Shown here: piece by piece, positions 37,976 to 46,383 of the stretch
How the letters are laid out: each line of letters begins with the position of its first letter
Position numbering within the stretch: the stretch's first letter is position 1
Position numbers and translations under genes: made by a program
Assembly (NCBI RefSeq): GCF_014138045.1
Contig: NZ_JACGXA010000001.1
Coordinates: 1,423,501-1,487,500 of the forward strand
Origin: Nocardioides ginsengisegetis
GTDB taxonomy: Bacteria; Actinomycetota; Actinomycetes; Propionibacteriales; Nocardioidaceae
Length of the DNA: 64,000 nucleotides
Direction of reading: 5' to 3'
Notes under the pieces: model-generated
Seen by the model: only the letters and a program-made list of their open reading frames with translations
What the model was told of the DNA's origin: nothing
Database searches by the model: none

Positions 37976-38517
37976 GTGTCGTTGCGATCCATCGCTCCCT
38001 GCTTGCGGAGCCGGGCCAGGCCGCGGTGCCGGTTGACCCGCACCGCGGTCGCGCTCATGCCGAGGGCCTCGGCGGTGCCGGCGACGTCGAGACCGACGAC
38101 CTCCATGAGCGAGAGCACCTCGCCCTGACGCGGGGGCAGGGTCGCGAGGGTACGACGGACCCAGTCCTCACCGGCGACGTCGGTGTCCTCCTGGGCGCCC
38201 CAGATGTCGTGCTCGGTCACGTCGACCGGGTCGGTCGCGCGACGCTGGCTGCGACGCCGGGCGTTGGCCGCCTGGTTGCGGGCGATGCCGAAGAGCCAGC
38301 CGGCGAACGCATCGGCGTCGCCGGCGAAGTCCGCGATCCGGTCGGCCGCGACCAGCCAGGTCTCCATGACCAGGTCCTCGGGGTCGGCGGCCGAGTCGCC
38401 GCTGGGCCGGGCGCGCAGCCAGAGCAGCAGCCGACCGCTCAGGGACTCGTACAGCTCACGCCACGCGGCGGGATCCCCCCGCCGCGCACGCTCGACCAGA
38501 TCAGGCTCGGTGGACAC
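37939..38517 (-). CDS. Sigma-70 family RNA polymerase sigma factor (ECF-like)
   Basis: A 192-residue sigma factor. Region 2 runs from [18 protein letters not shown] through [19 protein letters not shown] to [16 protein letters not shown]. Region 4 is [48 protein letters not shown]. There is no region 1 or 3, which fits the ECF class. The GTG start has GAGG seven bases upstream, overlapping the stop of the acidic membrane protein gene, so translation is probably coupled. The last codons overlap convergent aroQ. That gene order puts the sigma factor after its putative regulator. Confidence 0.9.
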   Translation of the reverse strand: MSTEPDLVERARRGDPAAWRELYESLSGRLLLWLRARPSGDSAADPEDLVMETWLVAADRIADFAGDADAFAGWLFGIARNQAANARRRSQRRATDPVDVTEHDIWGAQEDTDVAGEDWVRRTLATLPPRQGEVLSLMEVVGLDVAGTAEALGMSATAVRVNRHRGLARLRKQGAMDRNDTQSVTSSPSAIR

Positions 38518-38525
38518 CCACGTCC

Positions 38526-39233
38526 TCAGTCCTCGCCGCTTCCGTGCCCGGTGTCATCCTGGTCGCCCCCGCCGTGGCCTTCCCCGCCGTGGTCTTCCCC
38601 GCCGTCCCCGCCGTCCGTGGCATGGGTCGGGCCGCTGCTGGGTTGTTGCTGATCGGGCGGCCCGCTCTGGTCGCTGCCCTGAGTGTCCCCCTGGTCGTCG
38701 CCGTTGCTGTCGTCCTGGCCGTCGTCCTGCCCCTGGTCGTCTGCACCGTCGTCTGCACCGTCGTCGGCACCGTCGTCGGCACCGTCGTCGCCGCCGTGGT
38801 CGTCGGGGCCACTCGATGCGGACGGAACCTCCGGCGTGGACGGGGGAGCAGCCGGGGCGCCGGCCGGACCTTGGTCGTCGCCGGCGTGGTCGTCCTGCGA
38901 GTCGTCGGGGGACGGCTCGGTCGTTCGGCCGGGCGCCTCGGAGCGGTCCTTCGTGCCGTCATCGGTGGGCGCACTGTCGTCGCTGGGGTTGCTGGCGGGC
39001 GGCACGTGGTGCTGCGGCGCGGGCCCGTTGATCCGGTCGGCGGCGTAGGCGCCACCCGCGGCGATGACGGCCACGCTCGCAGCCGCCGCGGCGATCTTGA
39101 GCGTCGCCGGCCGGACCGGCACGACGGCTGCCCGGGACGCGACCGCCAACGCCGCGAGCCGGGCGATGAAGACGTCGTCCACCTCGACCCGCGGAGGCTC
39201 GAGAGCGAGCGGTCGCGTGGTGGCTGGCTTCAT
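38526..39233 (-). CDS. Acidic membrane-anchored protein, putative sigma regulator
   Basis: A 235-residue protein: a cytoplasmic N-terminus of about 43 residues (VDDVFIARLAALAVASRAAVVPVRP), one membrane segment at about 46-65, then an extracytoplasmic, disordered tail dominated by Asp, Gly, Gln, Ser and Pro with DDGADDGADDGADD and DDQGQDDGQDD repeats and His near the end. A short N-terminal domain plus one membrane span next to a sigma gene suggests an anti-sigma-like sensor, but no zinc HxxxCxxC motif is present. Function inferred from context only. Confidence 0.7.
   Translation of the reverse strand: MKPATTRPLALEPPRVEVDDVFIARLAALAVASRAAVVPVRPATLKIAAAAASVAVIAAGGAYAADRINGPAPQHHVPPASNPSDDSAPTDDGTKDRSEAPGRTTEPSPDDSQDDHAGDDQGPAGAPAAPPSTPEVPSASSGPDDHGGDDGADDGADDGADDGADDQGQDDGQDDSNGDDQGDTQGSDQSGPPDQQQPSSGPTHATDGGDGGEDHGGEGHGGGDQDDTGHGSGED
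38690..38800 (+). repeat. Short tandem repeats encoding Asp/Gly-rich tail
   Basis: On the plus strand, units of GTCGTCTGCACC and GTCGTCGGCACC recur back to back at about 38740-38790. They are codon-phased repeats of the acidic protein on the minus strand and probably change length by slippage. Confidence 0.6.
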
Positions 39234-39314
39234 GGTGCTGTTCCTTCGGTCCAGGACGCTCCGACGGTATCGCAGGGGGTCGACACCTGTCGGAGCGTCC
39301 AGTGGTGAACCAGG

Positions 39315-39848
39315 TCAGTCCTGGTCGTCGTCGCCCTGGTCGCCCTGGTCGCCCTGGTCGTCGTCGCCCTGGTCGTCACCGTGGTCGGTGTGGTCGCCCG
39401 AGCCCTGGTGGTCGGCGTGGTCGCCGTCGCCCTGGTCGTCGTCACCCTGGTCGTCGGCGTCCTCGCCCTGGTCGTCGTCACCCTGGTCGTCCGGGGAGTC
39501 GGTCTCGGTGGGCTCGGCCGGGTCGGGAGCCTCGGTCTCGTCCTGGTCGTCAGCGGGGTCGTCGGTCTCCGGCGGGTCGGTCGGGTCCTCGGTGGTGGCC
39601 GGCGTCGAGGGGTGCACCGGGTGAGCCGGGTGGGCCGGGTGCGTGGGGTGTGCGCCCTTGGTCGGGTGCGCCGGGTGCGCCGGGTGCGCCGGGTGCGTGG
39701 GGTGCACCGGGTGGGCCGGGTGCGCGGGGTGGGAGTGCTCGGTGACGGGTGCATCGTGCCCGTTGCTGGCGGCGTACGCGCCGCTCGCCCCGATCACGGC
39801 CAGGGCGGCCGTGGCACCGAGCACCTTGGTGGCCTTGGTGAAGTGCAT
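39315..39848 (-). CDS. Exported low-complexity His-Pro-Ala / Asp-Gln-Gly repeat protein
   Basis: A 177-residue protein with a signal-peptide-like N-terminus (hydrophobic about 10-26, possible cut after GAYAAS). It then has some fifteen HPA/HPT/HPV tripeptides at about 39-79, a Thr/Pro/Glu/Asp stretch, and a tail of DDQGD repeats with several His at about 145-165. The His-rich and acidic blocks could bind metals such as zinc, nickel or calcium. It is the first gene on the minus strand before the acidic protein and the sigma factor, about 80 bases away. No homologous family is recognised. Confidence 0.7.
   Translation of the reverse strand: MHFTKATKVLGATAALAVIGASGAYAASNGHDAPVTEHSHPAHPAHPVHPTHPAHPAHPAHPTKGAHPTHPAHPAHPVHPSTPATTEDPTDPPETDDPADDQDETEAPDPAEPTETDSPDDQGDDDQGEDADDQGDDDQGDGDHADHQGSGDHTDHGDDQGDDDQGDQGDQGDDDQD
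39318..39735 (+). repeat. Codon-phased tandem repeats of the HPA/DDQGD gene
   Basis: Plus-strand CCTGGTCGTCGTCGC-like units recur at about 39318-39500 and GGGTGCGCC units at about 39615-39735. Both are in frame with the minus-strand gene, in multiples of three bases, so expansion or loss would keep the frame. Confidence 0.65.
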
Positions 39849-39910
39849 CGTGTATCTCCAGTCCCGGCGTCCGGTCGGTCGCCTTCACTGCGTACATGTC
39901 GGGAGCTGTG

Positions 39911-40577
39911 GGCTGCGTTACACGTCTTTACTTCTGGCTTGTCGCCCGCTTCGCGGGCGGGTTGCCGCTGCGCGGGGCAGCCTCCCCGGGACAGTCTCGG
40001 CGCGGGGTGGTGGGGCCGGACGGTCGCTCCCACGTCGACGATGCGAGTCCCTATGCTCGCCGCGTCGCTCGCCACGGCGTGGGTTTCCTGCCGGGCCGCC
40101 GCTGGGCGGCGCCGCGCCTCCCTTTGACGGGACCTCGCATCGTCGCCGCGTGCGCGCCCGCCCGTCCCCACGGCTCGCCGCCCGGCTCCCGGGCGGGCGG
40201 GGGTGAAGAGTCGCCCAGTGACCCGTTCCGCGCTGACGCGGTATGTCACGTGTCTTGCGGCAGCGCAGGCACGGTGGTCGACCGACCCTTGTTCCCCGCC
40301 CGCCCGAGAGCCCGGGGACGGCCCGGGGACGGTGGGGCGAGCACGCGGGCCCCTCGCGAGGTCCCGTAAAAGGTCGGCGTGGCGCCGCCGACGGCGAACA
40401 CGGAAGGAAACCGCCTGTAGCGGCGACACGGCGACCCCAGGGACTCGCGAGGGGACCGTGGGAGCGCCCCGTCGGCCCCACCCCGAAGCCCGACCTCCCG
40501 GGAAGGCAGCCCCGCCCAGCGGCAAACCGCCCGCGAAGCGGGCGAAAGGACAGACGCCAAGGAACCACGTCGCGCAG
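39911..40577. repeat. About 600-base imperfect inverted repeat (giant hairpin), no gene
   Basis: The ends are CGCCCGCTTCGCGGGCGG at 39943 and its complement ending at 40544. Read as complement, the right arm follows the left for about 300 bases: the outer 49 bases differ at about four positions, and further matches include GGGACCTCGC, GCTCCCAC, GCGAGTCCCT and CGGGCGGGCGGGG. The centre is a CACGTG near 40249. Weaker similarity continues outward to about 39911 and 40577. The arms open frames in all directions but none has a start with a ribosome site or a known domain. It fills the 774-base gap between the divergent genes at 39848 and 40623. Confidence 0.85.
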
Positions 40578-40622
40578 CGACCCGTCCCACCCGCGGACCG
40601 AGTCGAAGCGAGGAGCAGGACG

Positions 40623-41405
40623 ATGAACAGCAGGGTGAGTGTCAGCGTGAAGGGGTTGCTGGTGTCGGGGCTGGTGCTGATGGCGCTGGTGACGGCGTAC
40701 CTCCTCGGCGGCGACGGAGGCAGCAGCCCCGCCCAGGCCGCACCCGCCGCGCAGGCGTCGACCCAGCACCGGACCCTCACGATGACCGGGACCGGGAAGG
40801 CGACGGCGATCCCGGACCAGCTGTCCTTCGGGCTGTCGGTGGGGGTCACGCGGCTCGACCTCGACACCGCGCTGACCGACTCCAGCGCGGTGATGGAGCG
40901 GGTGCTGGCGTCGCTGGCCAAGTACGGCGTGAAGCGGGGAGACGTGCAGACCACGGGGCTGTCCATGGAGCCGGTCTACGACTACCACCCGTACTCGCCG
41001 CCGACGATCCGCGGCTACCACGTCAGCCAGCGTGCGTCGGTGCTCGTCAAGGAGCTCAGGCTCGGTGGTGCCGCCGTGAGTGCGGCCGTCGCGACCGGCG
41101 GCAACGACGTCCGGGTCGACAACATCCGGCTGCTGGTCGGGGACCCCGAGGCCGCGATGGCGAAGGCCCGCAAGGCCGCGGTGGTCGAGGCGACCGCCAA
41201 GGCGCAGGAGTACGCCGATGCGGCCGGCGAGGAGCTCGGCTCGGTCGTGACGCTGCACGAGGTGCGTGCCTCCAACCCCGAGCCCCCGCGGCCGCTTGTC
41301 TATGCGCGGGCCGCGGGGACCATGGACGCGGCCAAGGCCCTGCCGATCCGGACTGGCCACGACGACCTGTCGGTGACGGTCCAGGTGGTGTGGGACTTCC
41401 GCTAG
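40623..41405 (+). CDS. SIMPL (DUF541) domain-containing exported protein
   Basis: A 260-residue protein with an N-terminal membrane/signal segment (about 10-28) ending near AQAAPAAQA and a DUF541 domain: TLTMTGTGKATAIPDQLSFGLSVGV, GVKRGDVQTTGLSMEP, YHVSQRASVLVKEL, and ARKAAVVEATAKAQEYADAAGE. Family members are outer-surface or periplasmic proteins of uncertain role. The start has an AGGAGCAGGACG sequence just upstream. It lies 78 bases after the giant inverted repeat. Confidence 0.85.
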   Translation: MNSRVSVSVKGLLVSGLVLMALVTAYLLGGDGGSSPAQAAPAAQASTQHRTLTMTGTGKATAIPDQLSFGLSVGVTRLDLDTALTDSSAVMERVLASLAKYGVKRGDVQTTGLSMEPVYDYHPYSPPTIRGYHVSQRASVLVKELRLGGAAVSAAVATGGNDVRVDNIRLLVGDPEAAMAKARKAAVVEATAKAQEYADAAGEELGSVVTLHEVRASNPEPPRPLVYARAAGTMDAAKALPIRTGHDDLSVTVQVVWDFR

Positions 41406-41410
41406 TGCAT

Positions 41411-41440
41411 TCGGTCAATGCCGCGCGGTGCCGATAGACT
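41411..41440 (+). promoter_or_regulatory. Putative efp promoter
   Basis: TTCGGT at 41411-41416 and TAGACT at 41435-41440 are separated by 18 bases. This lies just after the SIMPL gene stop and about 70 bases before efp. Confidence 0.45.
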
Positions 41441-41509
41441 CGGGGGCTGTTGCCCGCACGCTGTGGGCGGCACCCCCACTCTCTCGATCAGTAAGGCTGA
41501 GACGCGCGC

Positions 41510-42073
41510 ATGGCATCGACCAACGACCTCAAGAACGGCATGGTTCTCAACATCGACGGTCAGCTCTGGGCCGTCGTGGAGTTCCAGCACGTCAAGCCGG
41601 GCAAGGGCCCCGCGTTCGTGCGGACCAAGCTGAAGAACGTCGAGTCGAACAAGACCGTCGACAAGACCTTCAACGCCGGCACCAAGGTCGAGACCGCGAC
41701 GGTCGACCGCCGCTCGATGCAGTACCTCTACAACGACGGCACGTCCTACGTCTTCATGGACGTCCAGAGCTACGAGCAGCTCGAGATCAGCCCCGAGATC
41801 GTCGGCGGCGCCGCCAACTTCCTCCTGGAGAACCAGGACGTCGTGGTCGCCACCAACGAGGGCCGCGTCCTGTTCATCGAGATGCCTGCCTCGGTCGAGC
41901 TGGTCATCACCTTCACCGAGCCCGGCCTGGCCGGCGACAGCGCCACGGGCCGCACCAAGCCGGCCACCCTCGAGACCGGACACGAGATCCAGGTCCCGCT
42001 GTTCATCAACCAGGGCGAGAAGGTCAAGGTCGACACCCGCGACTCCTCCTACATGGGTCGCGTCAAGTCCTGA
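41510..42073 (+). CDS. efp: Translation elongation factor P
   Basis: A 187-residue factor relieving ribosome stalling at polyproline. It shows the KOW-like domain I with the tip loop [17 protein letters not shown], followed by two OB domains; the C-terminus [30 protein letters not shown] is the family signature. Normal length. The stop overlaps the nusB start (TGATG). Poly-Pro stretches in the MinD/ParA-like protein and others would be natural clients. Confidence 0.97.
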   Translation: MASTNDLKNGMVLNIDGQLWAVVEFQHVKPGKGPAFVRTKLKNVESNKTVDKTFNAGTKVETATVDRRSMQYLYNDGTSYVFMDVQSYEQLEISPEIVGGAANFLLENQDVVVATNEGRVLFIEMPASVELVITFTEPGLAGDSATGRTKPATLETGHEIQVPLFINQGEKVKVDTRDSSYMGRVKS

Positions 42074-42477
42074 TGTCTGCCCGCACCAAGGCTCGCAAGC
42101 GCGCACTGGACGTCCTCTTCGCCTCCGAGCTCCGCAACGAGAGCCCGGTCGAGGCGCTCGAGCGTGCCATCGCCGACGGCGAAGGCCCGACCAACGCCTA
42201 CACCGCGACCCTGGTGCGCGGCGTGGTCCAGCACCAGGAGCGGATCGACGAGCTGCTGTCGACGTACTCCCAGGGCTGGACGCTCACCCGTATGCCCGCG
42301 GTCGACCGCAACGTGCTGCGCCTGGGCGTCTTCGAGGTCCTGTACGCCGACGACGTGCCCGACGCGGTCGCAGTGACCGAGGCGATGGCCCTCGTGTCCG
42401 AGCTGTCCACCGACGAGTCGCCGGCGTTCGTCAACGGCGTCCTGGGCAACATCGCGCGCGACAAGGCGACGCTCTAG
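42073..42477 (+). CDS. nusB: Transcription antitermination factor NusB
   Basis: A 134-residue all-helical protein beginning SARTKARKRALDVLFASELR and ending VNGVLGNIARD, both typical of NusB. It joins NusE (S10) on boxA RNA in rRNA antitermination. Directly coupled to efp, the standard actinobacterial pair. Confidence 0.96.
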   Translation: MSARTKARKRALDVLFASELRNESPVEALERAIADGEGPTNAYTATLVRGVVQHQERIDELLSTYSQGWTLTRMPAVDRNVLRLGVFEVLYADDVPDAVAVTEAMALVSELSTDESPAFVNGVLGNIARDKATL

Positions 42478-42509
42478 CCCTGCCTGCGTCCTTCCTCACG
42501 GTTTCAAGA

Positions 42510-42524
42510 CCCCCTGTGAGGGGG
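42510..42524 (+). promoter_or_regulatory. Small G/C hairpin before the DUF1206 gene
   Basis: CCCCCT and AGGGGG form a six-base stem around GTG, 11 bases before the ATG at 42536 and overlapping the region just upstream of its TAGGAG ribosome site. It may end nusB transcription or limit translation. Confidence 0.35.
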
Positions 42525-42535
42525 ACGTAGGAGTT

Positions 42536-43366
42536 ATGGGAGATATGGGTGGGATTGCGGACCAGGCGGAGCGCGCTGGCCGCCAGGCGGAGAACAGCGA
42601 CTGGCTGGACTACGCGGTCCGCATCGGCATGGTGGCCTACGGCATCGTCAACCTGATGATCGCGTGGATCGCCGCAGAGCTGGCGCTGGGCGACTCCTCC
42701 GGCAAGGCCTCGAGCCAGGGCGCGCTGCACAAGCTCGCCCAGCAGCCCTTCGGGGGCGCGCTGGTCTGGCTCGTCGCGATCGGCATGGTCCTGCTGGTCA
42801 TCTGGCGCCTCCTCGAGGCGGCCCTGGGCCACCGGGACGAGGAGGGTGGCAAGCGCTGGCGCAAGCGGGCCGTCTCGGCCGGCAAGGCCGCGATCTACGG
42901 CGCCGTGGGGGTCTCGGCCTTCAAGGTCGCCACCGGCAGCGGGTCCTCCGGCAAGGGCGGGCAGTCGACGACCTCCAAGATCATGGACTGGCCGGGCGGC
43001 ACCTGGATCATCGGCCTGGTCGGCGCCGCGATCGTCGCCTACGGCCTCAACAACATCCGCCGTGCCTGGACCGAGAAGTTCCGCGAGCACCTCAGCGCCG
43101 AGGGCCAGGGCGGTGACGCGGGCAAGGCCTACATCTGGTTCGGCAAGATCGGCTACATGGCCAAGGGCGCGGCCTTCATCGTCATCGGCGGCCTGTTCGT
43201 CTACGCCGCGACCAGCCACAAGCCCAAGAAGGCGGGCGGCCTCGACGATGCCCTGCACAAGGTGCTGCAGCAGCCCTACGGGCCGGTGCTGCTCATGGTG
43301 ATCGCCGCGGGCATCGCCTGCTACGGCCTCTTCTGCTTCGCCCGCGCCCGGCACCTGTCGCGGTAG
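42536..43366 (+). CDS. DUF1206 domain-containing integral membrane protein
   Basis: A 276-residue protein with about six membrane segments arranged as three repeats of a two-span unit. Each begins with a (Y/I)G(A/M)VAYG-like span and ends in a QPFGGALVWLVAIG or QPYGPVLLMVIAAG segment, the DUF1206 hallmark. The last unit closes with YGLFCFARARHL. The ATG at 42536 has TAGGAG five bases upstream. No function is established for the family. Confidence 0.9.
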   Translation: MGDMGGIADQAERAGRQAENSDWLDYAVRIGMVAYGIVNLMIAWIAAELALGDSSGKASSQGALHKLAQQPFGGALVWLVAIGMVLLVIWRLLEAALGHRDEEGGKRWRKRAVSAGKAAIYGAVGVSAFKVATGSGSSGKGGQSTTSKIMDWPGGTWIIGLVGAAIVAYGLNNIRRAWTEKFREHLSAEGQGGDAGKAYIWFGKIGYMAKGAAFIVIGGLFVYAATSHKPKKAGGLDDALHKVLQQPYGPVLLMVIAAGIACYGLFCFARARHLSR

Positions 43367-43393
43367 TCACCGGTCGCCTGCGAGGCTGGTCGC

Positions 43394-44770
43394 ATGAGCG
43401 ACCACGGGACTGACCAGACCGAGCACGTCGACGTCGTCGTGGTGGGCCTGGGGCCCGGCGGCGAGCACGCCGCGCAGAAGCTCGCCGAGGCCGGGCTCTC
43501 CGTGGTCGGGGTGGAGCGCGGGCTGGTCGGGGGCGAGTGTCCGTTCTACGGCTGCATCCCGTCCAAGATGATGATCCGGGCCGCCGACGCGCTCGCCGAG
43601 GCGCGGCGTGCCCAGCACCTCGCCGGCGACGTCGAGATCCGCCCCGACTGGGGCAGGGTCGCCACGCGGATCGACAAGCAGGCCACCAACCACTGGGACG
43701 ACGAGTCCCATGCGACCCGGCTCACCGAGGCGGGCGTCCGGATCGTGCGCGGCCACGGGCGGCTCGACGGGCCGGGTCGGGTCCGCGTCGACGGGACGAC
43801 GTACGTCGCTGCCCGCGGGGTGGTCCTCAACGCCGGCACCGAGCCGGCCACCCTCCCGATCGACGGCCTGGCCGCGACCCCGCACTGGACCAACCGCGAG
43901 GTGGTCCGGCTCGCCGAGCTGCCCGCGTCGCTGGTCGTGATCGGCGGCGGGCCGATCGGCGCCGAGCTGACCCAGGTCTTCGCCCGCTTCGGGGTCCGGG
44001 TCAGCCTGCTCGAGGTCGCCGAGCGCATCCTCGGGCCCGAGGAGCCCGAGGCCAGCGCGGTGATCCACCGGGTCCTCGCCGAGGACGGGGTGGACGTCCG
44101 CACCGGGGTCACCATCGACCGGGTCGACCACGACGGGACCTTCCGGGTGCTCGTCGACGGCGAGACCCTCGAGTCCGAGCAGCTGCTGGTCGCGGCCGGT
44201 CGTCGTACCAACCTCGCCGACGTGGGTCTCGAGACCGTCGGCCTGGACCCGGCCGCCCGCGTGGTCGACACCGACGAGCGGATGCGGGCGGGGGAGCGGC
44301 TCTGGGCCGTCGGCGACATCACCGGCAAGGGCGCCTTCACCCACGTGTCGATGTACCAGGCGGCGGTCGCCGTGCGCGACCTCCTCGACCAGGACGGGCC
44401 CCTCGCCGACTACCGCGCGGTCAGCCGGGTGACGTTCACCGACCCCGAGGTGGGGTCGGTCGGGCTCACCGAGCGGCAGGCCCGCGACGCCGGGATCGCC
44501 GTCGTCACCGGGCACGCCGAGATGCCCGAGTCGAGTCGCGGCTGGATCCACCAGGCCGGCAACGAGGGGATCGTGAAGCTCGTGGCCGACAGCGACCGCG
44601 GCATCCTCGTCGGCGGCACCACCGTCGGCCCCTTCGGCGGCGAGGTCCTGGGTCTCGTCGCGGCCGCGGTGCACGCCGAGATCCCGGTCGCGACCCTCCG
44701 CGGGATGCACTTCGCCTACCCGACCTTCCACCGCGCGATCGAGGCCGCGCTGGCGGACCTGGACCTGTGA
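43394..44770 (+). CDS. FAD-dependent pyridine nucleotide-disulfide oxidoreductase
   Basis: A 458-residue flavoprotein of the dihydrolipoamide dehydrogenase/mercuric reductase group. FAD site VVVGLGPGGEHAA, redox-active pair in ECPFYGCIPSK, NAD(P) site VVIGGGPIGAELTQ, FAD site LWAVGDITGKGAFTH, and the C-terminal dimerisation domain (FTDPEVGSVGLTE...). The canonical CLNVGC is CPFYGC, and the usual C-terminal HxxxxE is HFAYPTFHRAIE. The substrate is not evident: mycothione, lipoamide and quinone are all possible. It stands alone 27 bases after DUF1206. Confidence 0.9.
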   Translation: MSDHGTDQTEHVDVVVVGLGPGGEHAAQKLAEAGLSVVGVERGLVGGECPFYGCIPSKMMIRAADALAEARRAQHLAGDVEIRPDWGRVATRIDKQATNHWDDESHATRLTEAGVRIVRGHGRLDGPGRVRVDGTTYVAARGVVLNAGTEPATLPIDGLAATPHWTNREVVRLAELPASLVVIGGGPIGAELTQVFARFGVRVSLLEVAERILGPEEPEASAVIHRVLAEDGVDVRTGVTIDRVDHDGTFRVLVDGETLESEQLLVAAGRRTNLADVGLETVGLDPAARVVDTDERMRAGERLWAVGDITGKGAFTHVSMYQAAVAVRDLLDQDGPLADYRAVSRVTFTDPEVGSVGLTERQARDAGIAVVTGHAEMPESSRGWIHQAGNEGIVKLVADSDRGILVGGTTVGPFGGEVLGLVAAAVHAEIPVATLRGMHFAYPTFHRAIEAALADLDL

Positions 44771-44969
44771 TCGGCCGCTGATCGTCCGCTGACCGGCGGT
44801 CTGGCGCGGGGTTTGGCCGCTCTCCGACCGGGGCACAGTCCGCTCATGTTCTCGGTGAGGGGCCTTCGCGTCCTCTGCGCGCGCCTGATCCTGTCGATGG
44901 GTGCCCCAGCTCGTAGCTCGGCCAGCCGGTGATGCCCCCTCGGCGACGACCACCAACGGAGGAGACCCC

Positions 44970-46328
44970 ATGACGCAGGACCCGTCCCACGGCGCCGCCG
45001 GCCAGCGCGCCGAGCACGAGATGTCCGACACGAGCGATCGGCTGTACACCACCGAGGAGCTCGGCGCCTACGCCGCGCGACGCCACGACACCCGGCCCGG
45101 CGGGCTGACGCCGCCTCCGGCCGGCCCGCCCCAGCGCACCGTGTACGGCGACCCCCTGACCGACCCGCTCGGGGGCCCCACGGGCAACCACGCCCAGCGG
45201 CCGCCGAGCGGCCCCCCGGTCAACCTCCCGCCGGCCCAGGCGCCGGCCCAGCCTGTGGCCCAGCCGATCTTCACCCAGCCACCCGTCGAGCCGGCCCGGC
45301 CGGTCGTGCCGGTCGAGCCGGTCCGGCCCAGCGTGCCGGCAGCGACCGACGTGCTCCCGGAGGTGGGGGAGCCCGAGGGCGAGGTGCGCCGGTTCATGAC
45401 CGCCACCGACTTCCTCGACCGCCGTGACGGCGACAAGGAGCTCGGCCCGGCGACGTGGGGCTGGCGCGGGGGAGTGCGGCGGTGGAGCGGCGGCCTGATC
45501 AGCCCGAAGATGGGCCCGGCCGAGGTGGCCTACGAGCTGGACCGGCAGACCATCCAGAAGGACTTCGACGGCCCCCGCACGATCGCCTTCATCAACCCCA
45601 AGGGTGGTGCCGCGAAGACGACCGGTGTCCTCGCCGCGGGCTACACGTTCGGGACCGTCCGCGGCGGCGGCGTGGTCGCGTGGGACAACAACGAGACGCG
45701 CGGCACGCTCGGCATCCGGGGCACTCGCAGCACCCACCGCAACACCACGCGCGAGCTGCTCGAGGACCTCTCACGCTTCAGCGACGTCTACCAGTCGCGG
45801 ATCGGCGACCTCGGCGCGTTCGTGCGCAGCCAGGGCGACGCCCACTTCGACGTCCTCGCCTCCGACGAGCGACCCGACGTGACCGGCACGATCAAGGCCG
45901 ACGACTTCGAGGCGGTCCACAAGCTGCTGGAGCGCTTCTACCGCGTCATCCTCATCGACACCGGCAACAACATGCGGGCCGAGAACTGGCTGGCAGCGGC
46001 GGACTCCGCCGACCTGCTCGTGGTGACCAGCACCGTCCGCGAGGACACCGGCTACAGCGGGCTGTGGATGCTCGACGCCCTCCAGGACGCCGGTTACGCC
46101 AACCTCAAGCACAAGACGGTCACGGTCCTCTCCGACCCGTCGGCGCAGGTGGACGCCAAGCTCGCCAACGACCTGGTCGAGGTCTACGAGCAGCGCACCC
46201 GTGCGGTCTACCGGGTGCCCTACGACCCGGCGCTCGTCGCCGGATCGGTCGTGCCCTACGCCCAGCTCTCCCACCACACCCGGATGCAGTGGCTCAAGGC
46301 GTGCGCGGGGATGGCCTCCGCGCTCTGA
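44970..46328 (+). CDS. Orphan MinD/ParA-like P-loop ATPase with Pro-rich N-terminus
   Basis: A 452-residue protein. The first 150 or so residues are Pro/Arg/Gln-rich and disordered. A MinD/ParA-type ATPase follows: deviant Walker A FINPKGGAAKTT, an unusual VVAWDNNETRGTLG where ParA has DxDPQ, and VILIDTGNNMRAENW as Walker B. The ATG at 44970 has GGAGGAG eight bases upstream. ParB or FtsZ-system partners are not adjacent. Similar ATPases occur near type VII secretion and conjugation genes in actinobacteria, so a role in positioning a secretion or DNA complex is possible but unproven. The 44771-44969 gap shows only short GCTGATCG/GCTGACCG repeats. Confidence 0.85.
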   Translation: MTQDPSHGAAGQRAEHEMSDTSDRLYTTEELGAYAARRHDTRPGGLTPPPAGPPQRTVYGDPLTDPLGGPTGNHAQRPPSGPPVNLPPAQAPAQPVAQPIFTQPPVEPARPVVPVEPVRPSVPAATDVLPEVGEPEGEVRRFMTATDFLDRRDGDKELGPATWGWRGGVRRWSGGLISPKMGPAEVAYELDRQTIQKDFDGPRTIAFINPKGGAAKTTGVLAAGYTFGTVRGGGVVAWDNNETRGTLGIRGTRSTHRNTTRELLEDLSRFSDVYQSRIGDLGAFVRSQGDAHFDVLASDERPDVTGTIKADDFEAVHKLLERFYRVILIDTGNNMRAENWLAAADSADLLVVTSTVREDTGYSGLWMLDALQDAGYANLKHKTVTVLSDPSAQVDAKLANDLVEVYEQRTRAVYRVPYDPALVAGSVVPYAQLSHHTRMQWLKACAGMASAL

Positions 46329-46383
46329 GAGAGAGGACCCGGGCCGGCCGGTGATGCGTCCCCCGACCGACCCTCGTGGTCCG

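Noticed and set aside
38544..39308. A hydrophobic plus-strand frame with Val/Ala/Leu repeats looking like a membrane protein
   Set aside because: It is the antisense of the Asp/Gly repeat gene; GTC codons read opposite GAC. It has no ribosome site, and the minus-strand frame has a natural signal/membrane segment and coupling to the sigma gene.
38690..39735. Possible CRISPR or tandem repeat array
   Set aside because: Units are short, contiguous and in codon phase with coding genes, with no unique spacers and no cas genes.
39896..40626. Several open frames of 110-160 codons within the giant inverted repeat
   Set aside because: Frames on both strands yield the same kinds of Arg/Pro/Gly-rich peptides because the arms are inverted copies. 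None has a ribosome site, a known domain, or codon bias better than the opposite strand.
44846..44932. A 28-codon frame (MFSVRGLRVLCARL...) upstream of the MinD/ParA-like gene
   Set aside because: It has no TANNNT box at leaderless spacing and no ribosome site, and no obvious attenuator follows it.
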